Shown here: positions 35,699 through 44,433 of the stretch, in pieces
How positions within the stretch are numbered: position 1 is the first letter of the stretch
Layout: every line of letters starts with the position of its first letter
From: an uncultured Phocaeicola sp.
GTDB taxonomy: Bacteria > Bacteroidota > Bacteroidia > Bacteroidales > Bacteroidaceae
DNA length: 64,000 nt
Reading direction: 5' to 3'
Assembly (NCBI GenBank): GCA_944320815.1
Contig: CALUIZ010000009.1
Span: 42,570-106,569 of the forward strand
Notes under the pieces: generated by a model
The model's input: only the letters and a program-made list of their open reading frames with translations
Told to the model about the DNA's origin: nothing
Database searches by the model: none
Translations under genes and position numbers: made by a program

Positions 35699-37888
35699 TT
35701 AGCGCACGAAGAGCAGTTCGCGGTATTTCGGCAGTGTCCACATCTGGTCATCGACAATCAGTTCCAGCTTGTCGATGTGATAACGGATCTGCTCAAGCAT
35801 CGGAGCTACCGTGTCATGGTAGGCGATAGCCTTTTCGCGTTCGCTGGCGACGCGGTTGGCCACTTTGCGCGCTTCAATCATTTCGTCCACATGTTTCTTT
35901 ATATAAGATGTGTGTGTGGATATTTCACGGATGATGGCTATGTTTTCCGCCGAGAGCTGTCGGGCTTCTTCTTCCGGGAAAATAGACTTTGTCTTGTACA
36001 CGTTGTCTATCAGTTTGGTCTGGTATTCGATGGCTACCGGAACCACATGGTTCATGACCAGGTCGCCCAGCACGCGCGCCTCTATCTGAATCTTTTTCGT
36101 GTACATATCCCATTTCACTTCGTTGCGTGCCTCCAGTTCCTTGCGGTTCATTACTCCTGTCGATTCGAACATGCGGATGCTTTCCGGTTTCAGGTAATTG
36201 TCGAAGATGACCGGACAACTGGTTTCGCAGTCCAGGCCGCGGCGCATGGCTTCCTCTTTCCATGCTTCACTGTATCCGTTTCCGTCGAAGCGGATAGGCT
36301 TGCATTCCTTGATGCATTTGCGCACAACTTGGAGAATGGCCGAAATTTTCGGTTCGCCCTGTTCGATGAGGTTGTCTACTTCTTTCTTGAACTCAATCAA
36401 CTGTTCGGCGACGGCCGAGTTGAGTGCAATCATGGCACTGGCGCAGTTGGCTTCCGAACCCGGCGCACGGAATTCGAAACGGTTTCCCGTGAAGGCGAAC
36501 GGCGAGGTGCGGTTGCGGTCGGTATTGTCGATGAGCAGTTCCGGAATCTGCGGAATGTCCAGTTTCATGCCCTGTTTCCCTCCCAGCGACAGCAGGTCAT
36601 CGTTCGTGCTGGCCTCCAGATGGTCGAGCACCTTGCTCAGTTGGGTGCCGAGGAATGATGAGATGATAGCCGGAGGTGCTTCGTGTGCTCCCAGACGATG
36701 TGCGTTGGTCGCACTCATGATGGAAGCTTTCAGCAGCCCGTTGTGGCGGTAGACAGCCATCAGCGTATTTACGACAAAAGTGATGAAACGGAGATTCTCT
36801 TCGGAAGTCTTTCCCGGTGCCATCAGGAGCGTGCCATTGTCCGCACCCAGCGACCAGTTGTTGTGCTTGCCCGAACCGTTGACACCTTTGAAAGGCTTTT
36901 CGTGGAGCAGGACACGGAATCCGTGGTTGCGGGCCACTTTGCGCATGAGCGACATGATGAGCATGTTGTGGTCAACGGCCAGATTGCATTCCTCATAGAT
37001 GGGGGCCAGCTCAAACTGGTTCGGTGCCACTTCGTTGTGTCGTGTCTTTACAGGAATACCCAGTTCGAGTGCCTGCACCTCCAGATCTTTCATGAATGCG
37101 GCCACCCGGCTCGGTATCGCCCCGAAATAATGGTCTTCTAGCTGCTGGTTCTTCGACGCTTCGTGTCCCATCAGCGTGCGTCCGGTCAGCAGCAGGTCAG
37201 GACGGGCTGCATACAGACCTTCGTCCACCAGAAAATATTCCTGTTCCCATCCCAGATAAGAAATGATTTTCTTTACAGAAGGGTCAAAATAATGCATCAC
37301 GTCTAGAGCGGCCTTGTTGACGGCTGTCAGTGCTTTCAGCAGAGGAGCCTTGTAGTCGAGCGATTCACCCGTGTATGCGATGAACACGGTCGGGATGCAC
37401 AGTGTGTCGTCTACGATGAATACGGGCGACGAAGGATCCCATGCGCTATAGCCGCGGGCTTCAAAAGTGTTGCGGATACCTCCGTTCGGGAATGACGAAC
37501 CGTCTGATTCCTGCTGCACGAGCAGCTTTCCGGAGAATTCTTCCAGCATTCCTCCTTTGCCGTCGTGCTCCACAAAAGCGTCATGCTTTTCGGCAGTCCC
37601 TTCGGTCAGAGGCTGGAACCAGTGAGTGTAATGCGTAACTCCCATTTCGACGGCCCATTTCTTCATTCCGTCGGCCACAGCGTTCGCGATGCTCCGGTCG
37701 AGGGTTGCGCCGTTGTCGATTACATCAACCAGTTTGGCATACACTCCGCTCGGCAGGTACTTGAACATCTTTTCGCGGTTGAACACATATTTGGCGAAAT
37801 ATTCACTTGGCCGCTCTGTCGGAGCGTTCACTTCTACCGGCTTCTTGTGGAATGCCTTTTCTACCACTCTGAATCTTAGTTTAGACAT
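35699..37888 (-). CDS. glnN: Glutamine synthetase type III
   Basis: 729 residues, the length of the GSIII family common in Bacteroidetes (types I and II are about 470 and 370). ATP-dependent ammonium assimilation to glutamine. Landmarks are FRVVEKAFHKKP at the N-terminus, WDPSSPVFI, the catalytic TRHNEVAPNQFELAP, HEKPFKGVNGSGKHNNWSL, NRTSPFAFTGNRFEFR. Cytosolic oligomer. It follows dapL by about 50 nt on the same strand and could be read through from it; no clear -7 box was seen in that gap. Confidence 0.95.
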   Translation of the reverse strand: MSKLRFRVVEKAFHKKPVEVNAPTERPSEYFAKYVFNREKMFKYLPSGVYAKLVDVIDNGATLDRSIANAVADGMKKWAVEMGVTHYTHWFQPLTEGTAEKHDAFVEHDGKGGMLEEFSGKLLVQQESDGSSFPNGGIRNTFEARGYSAWDPSSPVFIVDDTLCIPTVFIAYTGESLDYKAPLLKALTAVNKAALDVMHYFDPSVKKIISYLGWEQEYFLVDEGLYAARPDLLLTGRTLMGHEASKNQQLEDHYFGAIPSRVAAFMKDLEVQALELGIPVKTRHNEVAPNQFELAPIYEECNLAVDHNMLIMSLMRKVARNHGFRVLLHEKPFKGVNGSGKHNNWSLGADNGTLLMAPGKTSEENLRFITFVVNTLMAVYRHNGLLKASIMSATNAHRLGAHEAPPAIISSFLGTQLSKVLDHLEASTNDDLLSLGGKQGMKLDIPQIPELLIDNTDRNRTSPFAFTGNRFEFRAPGSEANCASAMIALNSAVAEQLIEFKKEVDNLIEQGEPKISAILQVVRKCIKECKPIRFDGNGYSEAWKEEAMRRGLDCETSCPVIFDNYLKPESIRMFESTGVMNRKELEARNEVKWDMYTKKIQIEARVLGDLVMNHVVPVAIEYQTKLIDNVYKTKSIFPEEEARQLSAENIAIIREISTHTSYIKKHVDEMIEARKVANRVASEREKAIAYHDTVAPMLEQIRYHIDKLELIVDDQMWTLPKYRELLFVR

Positions 37889-37939
37889 GTTCTTAGTTGT
37901 TTGAATGTATATATATAGTGAAATTCTGTTTCTCTCTGT

Positions 37940-39169
37940 TTATAAGCATCTGCATATTCTTTCAGCTCCTTCTTCGCAGTCGCTTTTGTCGCCGAATGAG
38001 GTGATTCTTACGTAGCCTTCTCCGCTGGGGCCGAATCCGATGCCCGGTGTACTTACCACATGTGCCTCATACAGCAGTTTGTCGAAGAATTTCCATGCGG
38101 TCATGTCTTCCGGCGCTTTCAGCCAGAGATAGGGAGCGTTGTCTCCTCCAAAGAAACGAAGCCCCGTCTTGCTGAACATGCGCTTCATCAGCCGTGCATT
38201 CTCCATATAATAGTCAATCATGGCCTTTACCTGTTTCTTCCCTTGGGGAGTGTATATGGCTTCGGCACCTCTTTGCGTGATGTAAGAGACTCCGTTGAAT
38301 TTTGTGGACTGACGCCGCAGCCAGAGCTTGTTGAGGGAAATCCGCTTTCCGTCCAGCGTGGCCGCCGTCACTTCCTTTGGAATCACCATGTATCCGCACC
38401 GCACTCCCGTGAATCCGGCCGTCTTTGAGAAACTTCTGGATTCAATCGCCACTTTTCTGGCTCCTTTGATTTCGTAGATGGAGTGGGGGATGTCCGGGTC
38501 CTGTATGTAAGCTTCGTATGCTCCGTCGAAAATGATGAGCGCGTCGTTCTCAATGGCATAGTTGACCCATTTCCTCAGTTCGTTCTTGGGGAGTACGGCA
38601 CCTGTGGGATTGTTGGGGTAGCACAGATAAATGATGTCGATGCGCTGTTTGGGAATGTCGGGGATGAATCCGTTCTCTATCCTGCAGGGCAGATATACGA
38701 CATTGCTCCATTCGTTTTCGTTCTCCAGCGTTCCGGCTCTTCCTGATGACACATTCGAATCCACGTAGGCCGGATAGATGGGGTCTGTCACACCGATACT
38801 GTTGTCATGCCGGAGAATGTCGCCGACATTGCCCGTGTCCGATTTCGCTCCGTCGCTGATGAACACTTCGCTCGGTTCCAGGCTGATGCCCCTCGCTGCG
38901 TAGTCGTGTTTGATGATGGCATTGATCAGGAAATCGTATCCATGTTCTGGTCCGTATCCGTGGAAGGTTTCCGCCCGTCCCAAGTCGGCGGCGGCCTTCT
39001 GCATGGCTTCGACGCATACCTGCGGGATGGGTCGTGTCACATCGCCGATGCCCAAATTGATGACATTGCTTTTCGGATGGGTTACCTTGAAAGCATTGAC
39101 CCTCTTTGCGATGTCCGTGAACAAGTAGTTTTCGGGCAGTTTGAGCAGATGTTCGTTGACTAATGCCAT
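37940..39169 (-). CDS. dapL: LL-diaminopimelate aminotransferase
   Basis: PLP enzyme making LL-diaminopimelate from tetrahydrodipicolinate in one step for lysine and peptidoglycan. 409 residues from MALVNEHLLKLPENYLF, the typical family start; an upstream frame extension to 39193 is excluded because the -7 box at 39191-39198 lies there. Motifs are NLGIGDVTRP, SDGAKSDTGN, YPNNPTGA, and the PLP lysine in SRSFSKTAGFTG. The C-terminal end (DCEEGAERICRCL) is somewhat unusual but in frame. The usual partner dapF is not adjacent. Confidence 0.95.
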   Translation of the reverse strand: MALVNEHLLKLPENYLFTDIAKRVNAFKVTHPKSNVINLGIGDVTRPIPQVCVEAMQKAAADLGRAETFHGYGPEHGYDFLINAIIKHDYAARGISLEPSEVFISDGAKSDTGNVGDILRHDNSIGVTDPIYPAYVDSNVSSGRAGTLENENEWSNVVYLPCRIENGFIPDIPKQRIDIIYLCYPNNPTGAVLPKNELRKWVNYAIENDALIIFDGAYEAYIQDPDIPHSIYEIKGARKVAIESRSFSKTAGFTGVRCGYMVIPKEVTAATLDGKRISLNKLWLRRQSTKFNGVSYITQRGAEAIYTPQGKKQVKAMIDYYMENARLMKRMFSKTGLRFFGGDNAPYLWLKAPEDMTAWKFFDKLLYEAHVVSTPGIGFGPSGEGYVRITSFGDKSDCEEGAERICRCL

Positions 39170-39190
39170 TTGTTCGTTCTGTTTTGGGTG

Positions 39191-39198
39191 CAAAATTA
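39191..39198 (-). promoter_or_regulatory. -7 box for dapL
   Basis: TAATTTTG on the minus strand, 22 nt before the dapL start; a full TAnnTTTG match. Confidence 0.6.
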
Positions 39199-39283
39199 CG
39201 AAAATCGTGCAACTTTAAGAAACAGGCTCTCTTATTTTTTTTGAATCCCCTGATTTTCCGGTTCCGTGTATGGCGGACTAAAA

Positions 39284-39346
39284 CATCCGCCTGTTTTGTA
39301 GGGAGCAGCCGCTTGTCTTGTCTGGAATACGCCGTTGTTTTTATAT
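39284..39346 (+). repeat. Array B of degenerate 22-bp intergenic repeats (upstream of the YitT gene)
   Basis: CCGCCTGTTT, CCGCTTGTCT and GCCGTTGTTT with central TG at 39292, 39314 and 39336, exactly 22 bp apart. It occupies the divergent dapL/yitT gap (39170-39493); the rest of that gap holds only the two promoters and AT-rich DNA. Confidence 0.6.
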
Positions 39347-39458
39347 GGAATACATGCACTTTTTTCGGGGAAGACGGACGGGGCGGGAAAAATCGTTCCC
39401 GTTATGCATTTTTCATGCTATTTGAAATTGATATAAATCAAGTGAAAGATTTTTTTTG

Positions 39459-39466
39459 TACTTTTG
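39459..39466 (+). promoter_or_regulatory. -7 box for the YitT gene
   Basis: TACTTTTG, full TAnnTTTG match, 28 nt before the chosen start at 39494. It argues against the alternative start at 39464. Confidence 0.6.
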
Positions 39467-39493
39467 CACGGAATTTTAAATTTGATTTTGACG

Positions 39494-40381
39494 ATGAACT
39501 CAGTTTTACCTGCTACGCGGACGCAACGTCTGTTGAGAGAGATTAAGGATTATCTGTTCATAGCTTTGGGTATGGTTATGTACGGCATCGGGTGGACCGT
39601 GTTTTTGCTGCCAAGCGACATCCCTTCCACGGCGGTTCCGGGCATCGCTTCTATCATCTTCTGGGCCACGGGATTCCCTGTGCAGTACACTTATCTGATA
39701 GTGAATCTTGCCCTGCTTTTGCTGGCATTGAAGATTTTGGGGCTGAAATTCTGCCTGAAGACCATTTTCGCGGTTCTTGTGCTTACCTTCATTCTGGAAA
39801 TCATCCAGAAGTTTGTTTCCGGTCCGCTGATTCATGACCAGCCTTTCATGTCGTGCGTGCTGGGAGCTTTCTTCTGCGGGGGTGGCATCGGTATCGCTTT
39901 TTCCGCCAACGGGAGTACGGGGGGGACGGATATTATAGCGGCAATCGTCAACAAGTATCGCGATATTTCATTGGGAAGAGTGATTCAGATTTGCGACCTT
40001 ATCATCATTACGTCCAGCTATCTGGTGCTGCATGACTGGGAGAAGGTGGTATATGGCTATGTGGTGCTTTTCATTTCCAGCTTCGTGCTCGACCAGGTGG
40101 TGAACAGTGCCCGCCAGTCGGTGCAGTTTTTCATCATCTCGAGCAAATACGAAGAAATCGGGCATCGCATCAACAAGGACCTGCACCGTGGAGTCACTTT
40201 CATCGACGGAGTGGGATGTTACACTCACAATGGGGTGAAGATGATGTTCGTCCTCGCCAAGAAACGTGAATCGAACACGATCTTTCATCTGATTAAAGAC
40301 ATCGACCCGAAGGCATTCGTGTCGCAGAGTGCAGTGATCGGTGTGTTCGGTGAAGGTTTTGACCGCATTAAAGTTAAATGA
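39494..40381 (+). CDS. YitT-family membrane protein (DUF161/DUF2179)
   Basis: 295 residues: five to six N-terminal membrane helices with the family GGGIGIAFSANGSTGGTDIIA segment, then a soluble C-terminal DUF2179 domain (GVTFIDGVGCYTHNGVKMMFVLAKKRE). Inner membrane; function of YitT proteins is not established. It is 18 nt ahead of a Crp-like regulator on the same strand, so the two likely share a transcript. Confidence 0.85.
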   Translation: MNSVLPATRTQRLLREIKDYLFIALGMVMYGIGWTVFLLPSDIPSTAVPGIASIIFWATGFPVQYTYLIVNLALLLLALKILGLKFCLKTIFAVLVLTFILEIIQKFVSGPLIHDQPFMSCVLGAFFCGGGIGIAFSANGSTGGTDIIAAIVNKYRDISLGRVIQICDLIIITSSYLVLHDWEKVVYGYVVLFISSFVLDQVVNSARQSVQFFIISSKYEEIGHRINKDLHRGVTFIDGVGCYTHNGVKMMFVLAKKRESNTIFHLIKDIDPKAFVSQSAVIGVFGEGFDRIKVK

Positions 40382-40399
40382 CAGGAAGGAGGATTCTTT

Positions 40400-40990
40400 A
40401 TGACGCATACGAATATAGAAATAGCCCGTATATTGGCCGGTTCCCGTGGATGTCTGTTGTCACGGGAGCAGTTGCATCGTTTGGCCGATGCGATTGAATG
40501 CAGGAAATATAAGAAAGGTGAACGTATTCTGGATGAGAATGATGTGTGCACCTGTCTCCGCTACATTGAGAAGGGGATGACAAGGCAATTCTATTTCAAG
40601 TACGACAAGGACCTGACCGAACACATTGCCTATGAGGGGGGAATCGTCATCTGTCTGGAAAGCTATCTGAAGTCGGAACCTACCCGTCTGATGATTGAAA
40701 CTTTGGAACCTACGGTCTTGTGGGAGATGCCTAAGGAGAAGATCGAGAAACTGTCGCTGGAAGACGCGGAAATCGGAGCCTGGTACCGGAAGGTGTTCGA
40801 AGAGTCTCTGATAGAATCGCAGATAAAGGCGGATACGTTGCGTTTTGAGCCTGCCCACGAGCGTTACACGAAACTGATGCAGTTGCATCCGGAAATCCTG
40901 AAGCGTGCGCCTTTAGTGTATATCGCCTCTCTGCTTCAGATGAGTCCGGAGACTTTGAGCCGTGTACGCTCCGCAAGTCTGAACGGATGA
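40400..40990 (+). CDS. Crp/Fnr-type transcriptional regulator
   Basis: 196 residues. The cyclic-nucleotide-binding beta-roll (KKGERILDENDVCTCLRYIEKGMTR) is typical of the Bacteroidetes Crp-like group; the C-terminus carries a short HTH (RAPLVYIASLLQMSPETLSRVR). No nucleotide-contact Arg signature is evident, so the ligand is unknown. An AGGAGG-like sequence (40386-40391) precedes the start, unusual in this organism. Co-directional with the YitT gene. Confidence 0.85.
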   Translation: MTHTNIEIARILAGSRGCLLSREQLHRLADAIECRKYKKGERILDENDVCTCLRYIEKGMTRQFYFKYDKDLTEHIAYEGGIVICLESYLKSEPTRLMIETLEPTVLWEMPKEKIEKLSLEDAEIGAWYRKVFEESLIESQIKADTLRFEPAHERYTKLMQLHPEILKRAPLVYIASLLQMSPETLSRVRSASLNG

Positions 40991-41033
40991 CGCATCCTCC
41001 TTTCCGCTGCTTATGATGGGCGGACCTTGCTTG

Positions 41034-42287
41034 TCAGAACAGTATCATGCCCACTTCAAATATTCCTTTGTTTTCGAATGCATGGTTTCCTTTGTAGGTG
41101 CGTGTCCATCCGTATCCTCCTGATGCGAATATGCCGAATCTTCGGGTGATGCTGTATTCCAGATTCATCCGTGGTTCGAGAGCGTACAGACGGGCGGGAT
41201 AGCCATATGAGTTTTTGTTGTCCAGACTTTCAATGTGACAATATCCTATGTCTGCGCTTATGTCAAGTTTCGGTGTCAGCCGGAAATAGACCCCCGCACG
41301 GTAGAAGGCACTGAGCGAGAAATCCCTGTCTGTCCCCAGATAATAAGCTCCCGTTCCGATTTGCGTGTATGTGTGCTTGTTCTTGAAGCGTACGGACAGA
41401 CTGCCTTTATTGGCATTTCCTCCTGCGACAATCATCTGCACTTTTGTCTGTGGCTTGAGATTGATGCACCCTATCTGATGTGCGCAACTGTCGGCGCTGA
41501 TATTGACGATGCCCACCTGAAATCCCTTCCTGCCTTTGATGTTCACATTGCTTACACCTAACTGCAATCCGTTGTTCTCGACACTGTAGTTGATGAATGC
41601 CGTCTGTAGGCCCTTGTTGCTGACACTCACGTTTCCCAGTCCGGCCAGTTGCCATCCGTCGTTCGTCTCGGCTGCTACGTTGAGCAGAGAGGTGACCTGT
41701 ACTCCCCGCGAGGATTTCCCCGCTACGTTCATGAGTCCTCCGACGGACAGTCCTCCCTGTACTTTGCCGGAGATGTTTCCCAGTCCTGCTATCATGAGTC
41801 CTCTCGTGTCCCTTCCTCCCAGATTGATGAGGCCGGAAACTCCCATTCCTTTGATGTCGCCTCCCGACACGTTTCCTAATCCGGAAACGGCAAGACCGTA
41901 TGTTGAGTGTCCGCTCACATTCATCAGGCCGGAGAAGATGGCTCCACAGGCCCGTCGTCCTGTCACGTTTGTGATTCCTGCAATCTGCAGTCCCGTTGAT
42001 TTCAGTCCTGTGATGTTGGCAAACCCTGCCACCTGCATGCCATAGGCGTTATAATGCTGCAGACTGGAAATGACATTGATTCCTGCACCGTTGAGGCAGG
42101 TGTAGTTGCTGAACAGTCCGAGGTTGAAGTATGTGCGTGGCGGAGTCTTTTTCTTGTCCGTGATGTTCAGTGATACGTTGGCTCCTTTTTTAAGTCCTTT
42201 CGTTGTAGTCTTTTGTGCATAGAGAAAGGTATGTCCTCCCATGAGGACATACCCTATGAACAATGCGGATATGATTCTGATTTTCAT
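41034..42287 (-). CDS. Surface repeat protein with NVSG-type solenoid repeats (LA_2272-like)
   Basis: 417 residues, signal peptide ending YAQ. Residues about 75-270 contain about nine repeats of roughly 21 residues with the pattern G-hydrophobic-x-x-x-GLxNVSG (for example GLAVSGLGNVSG, GLMIAGLGNISG), which suggests a parallel beta-solenoid. The last 110 residues look like an outer-membrane barrel ending in GMILF. Resembles LA_2272-family surface repeat proteins; function unknown. The stop is 8 nt downstream side of the acyl-CoA ligase gene order, so the two genes may form an operon. Confidence 0.6.
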   Translation of the reverse strand: MKIRIISALFIGYVLMGGHTFLYAQKTTTKGLKKGANVSLNITDKKKTPPRTYFNLGLFSNYTCLNGAGINVISSLQHYNAYGMQVAGFANITGLKSTGLQIAGITNVTGRRACGAIFSGLMNVSGHSTYGLAVSGLGNVSGGDIKGMGVSGLINLGGRDTRGLMIAGLGNISGKVQGGLSVGGLMNVAGKSSRGVQVTSLLNVAAETNDGWQLAGLGNVSVSNKGLQTAFINYSVENNGLQLGVSNVNIKGRKGFQVGIVNISADSCAHQIGCINLKPQTKVQMIVAGGNANKGSLSVRFKNKHTYTQIGTGAYYLGTDRDFSLSAFYRAGVYFRLTPKLDISADIGYCHIESLDNKNSYGYPARLYALEPRMNLEYSITRRFGIFASGGYGWTRTYKGNHAFENKGIFEVGMILF

Positions 42288-42295
42288 TCGTTATA

Positions 42296-43954
42296 TCATT
42301 TTACATCCTGATACAGGAAACGTTTGATGCTCTTCTTGGGTGTCTTTTCAAACTCTTCCGGGTAAATTTTAATGCGTGCAATCTGCGAATAGGCCGGTAG
42401 TTCCGCATTGACTGCCGTTCTGTTCTCTTCCATGATTTTTTCGATGTCAGCGTCGGTCAGTCCGTTGGCATACGCTTCCTCAAAGTCCGGATAAATCAGT
42501 GCGGCCAGCTTGTTGTCATTTTGTTGGATGACGATATTCTCACTTACATAGGGCAGGTTGCTGATTTTTTCTTCTATCTCTTCCGGATAAATGTTTTGGC
42601 CTGATGGTCCCAGAAGCATGTTTTTGCTTCGTCCTTTTATCGTCACGTTTCCGTTTCCGTCCATGACTCCCAAGTCTCCGGTGTGCAGCCATCCTTCCTT
42701 GTCGATAGCTTGGGCGGTTGATTCCGGATTCTTGTAATATCCCAGCATCACGTTGTCACCGCGGGTCAGGATTTCACCCACCACGTTTTCAGGATCGGGA
42801 CTGTCTATCTTCACTTCCATGCGGGGTGCCGCTTTTCCGCATGACCCCGGCTTGTAACGCCGCCAGTCTTCATAGCAGATAATCGGGCCGCATTCGGTCA
42901 TCCCGTACCCCACCGTATAGGGGAAATCGAGATTTCTCAGCAGCCGTTCCACGTCTTGATTGAAGGCCGCTCCGCCGATAATCACCTCATAGAAGTTCCC
43001 GCCGAAGGCCTGTACCATATAGTCGCGTACGGTCGATTCGATTTTTTCGTTGATGATGGGCAGTTTGAGAAGGATTTTCATCTTGAGCGTTTCCAGTTTC
43101 GGGAGCACACTCTTCTTGATGATTTTCTCTATGATGAGCGGTACGGATATGACGATGTGGGGTTTGACCTCCGTGAAAGCCTGGAAAATGATTTTCGGGC
43201 TGGGCATGCGGGTGAGGAAATACACGTGACATCCGGCGCAGATTTCGTAGATGAATTCAAAGGCAAGCCCGTACATGTGCGCCATCGGAAGGATAGAGAT
43301 GACCCTGCTCCCCGCCTGAAGGTTGAGCACCTCAAATGCGAACTGCGTGTTCGACCAGAGTGAACGGTAGGGCAGCATCACACCCTTGGAGAAGCTGGTG
43401 GTTCCGGAAGTGTAGTTGATGACGGCAAGTTCTTCCGGGTTGTCGCGCCGGTAGCCCACATGTTCCTTGCGGAAATTCCGGGGGAATTTTCTGCCGAACA
43501 TTTCGTTGAGGTGTTCACGCGCATATTCCAGTTGCTTGCTGCGGCAGACCAGCAGGGTGAAGTCGGTCATGAGGATGATTCCTTCGAGCAGCGGCATTTC
43601 CGCTTCGTTGAGCGACTCCCACACTACGTCGCCCACGAAAAGCAGACGGGCGTCGGAGTGGTTCACGATGTTCTGGATATTGTCTGCCTTGAACTCATGC
43701 AGGATAGGAACGGCCACTGCCCCGTAGGTCAGGATGGCCAGAAACGCGACTCCCCAATGTGAACTGTTGCGTCCGCAGAGTGCCACCTTGTCACCCGGTT
43801 TGATTCCACTCTCGGCAAGCAGGATGTGCAGCTTCTCTATCTTGCGGGCTACATCTTTATATTGCAGTGTGGCGCCTTTGTAGTCTGTCAGGGCATCCAT
43901 GTTCCAGTTTTTCTTTATGCTGTCCTCCACAAAGGCCAGAAAACTCTTTTCCAT
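42296..43954 (-). CDS. Long-chain fatty-acid--CoA ligase / AMP-binding enzyme
   Basis: About 552 residues from Met 43954; an in-frame start at 43978 would leave almost no leader after the promoter at 43997-44004. Adenylate-forming family: P-loop YTSGTTSFSKGVML, then GYGMTECGP, GEILTRGDNVMLGYYKN, GWLHTGDLG and K-rich C-terminus with the catalytic lysine in PKKSIKRFL. Substrate is probably a fatty acid but is not proven. The surface-repeat gene follows closely. Confidence 0.88.
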   Translation of the reverse strand: MEKSFLAFVEDSIKKNWNMDALTDYKGATLQYKDVARKIEKLHILLAESGIKPGDKVALCGRNSSHWGVAFLAILTYGAVAVPILHEFKADNIQNIVNHSDARLLFVGDVVWESLNEAEMPLLEGIILMTDFTLLVCRSKQLEYAREHLNEMFGRKFPRNFRKEHVGYRRDNPEELAVINYTSGTTSFSKGVMLPYRSLWSNTQFAFEVLNLQAGSRVISILPMAHMYGLAFEFIYEICAGCHVYFLTRMPSPKIIFQAFTEVKPHIVISVPLIIEKIIKKSVLPKLETLKMKILLKLPIINEKIESTVRDYMVQAFGGNFYEVIIGGAAFNQDVERLLRNLDFPYTVGYGMTECGPIICYEDWRRYKPGSCGKAAPRMEVKIDSPDPENVVGEILTRGDNVMLGYYKNPESTAQAIDKEGWLHTGDLGVMDGNGNVTIKGRSKNMLLGPSGQNIYPEEIEEKISNLPYVSENIVIQQNDNKLAALIYPDFEEAYANGLTDADIEKIMEENRTAVNAELPAYSQIARIKIYPEEFEKTPKKSIKRFLYQDVK

Positions 43955-43996
43955 AAAAACGGATTTGATAAAATGCACAAATTAGGTTCTTTTGAG

Positions 43997-44004
43997 CAAA
44001 GATA
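43997..44004 (-). promoter_or_regulatory. -7 box for the acyl-CoA ligase gene
   Basis: TATCTTTG on the minus strand, 43 nt upstream of the start at 43954; full consensus match. Confidence 0.55.
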
Positions 44005-44119
44005 CCCTTTTGTCTTAAATATTCAAACAAAAAGCATGTAAAATGTGTCGCTATCCGTTAATATGTGTCTGCATGGTTTTTGGGGGGCATGCATGTCTGT
44101 TGTTTTGCTTGAAATGAAA

Positions 44120-44182
44120 CAGGCGGCTGTCTGTCTCCGAATAGCCGCCTGTTCCGGCAAAAGTACCAGCTTGTTTCAGAAG
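44120..44182 (+). repeat. Array C of degenerate 22-bp intergenic repeats
   Basis: GCGGCTGTCT, CCGCCTGTTC and CAGCTTGTTT with TG at 44128, 44150 and 44172, exactly 22 bp apart. It lies in the 479-nt gap between the divergent acyl-CoA ligase and NYN-like genes. The gap also holds the repeat remnant at 44276; the remainder shows nothing recognisable. Confidence 0.6.
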
Positions 44183-44275
44183 CCGTTCACTTCACCTGTC
44201 ATATTCCCCGTCCGATAGAGGTCCGGGTCATTTGTTTGATGTGTCCTCTCCCCGGGATTTGCCGGATGCACGGCC

Positions 44276-44336
44276 CTTTCATTTCACATGCTGTTCTTTT
44301 CAGTATACTATTGCCCCTACGGTTAGATGAAAATGA
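44276..44336. repeat. Short derivative of the 60.5-kb MITE-like repeat, lacking its central hairpin
   Basis: CTTTCATTTCACATG at the left and CCCCTACGGTTAGATGAAA at the right align with both ends of the element at 60529-60656, as does the intervening TTTTCAGTATACTATTG. The roughly 70-bp central palindrome is absent. Confidence 0.6.
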
Positions 44337-44433
44337 AAGAAGCCGTGTGCCGGATGGAGAAAAGCGTGACTCCGGAAGTTGGAAGTTGGGAGAATAGTTG
44401 TATCTTTACCGGAAATTTATTGTCGACTGATTT

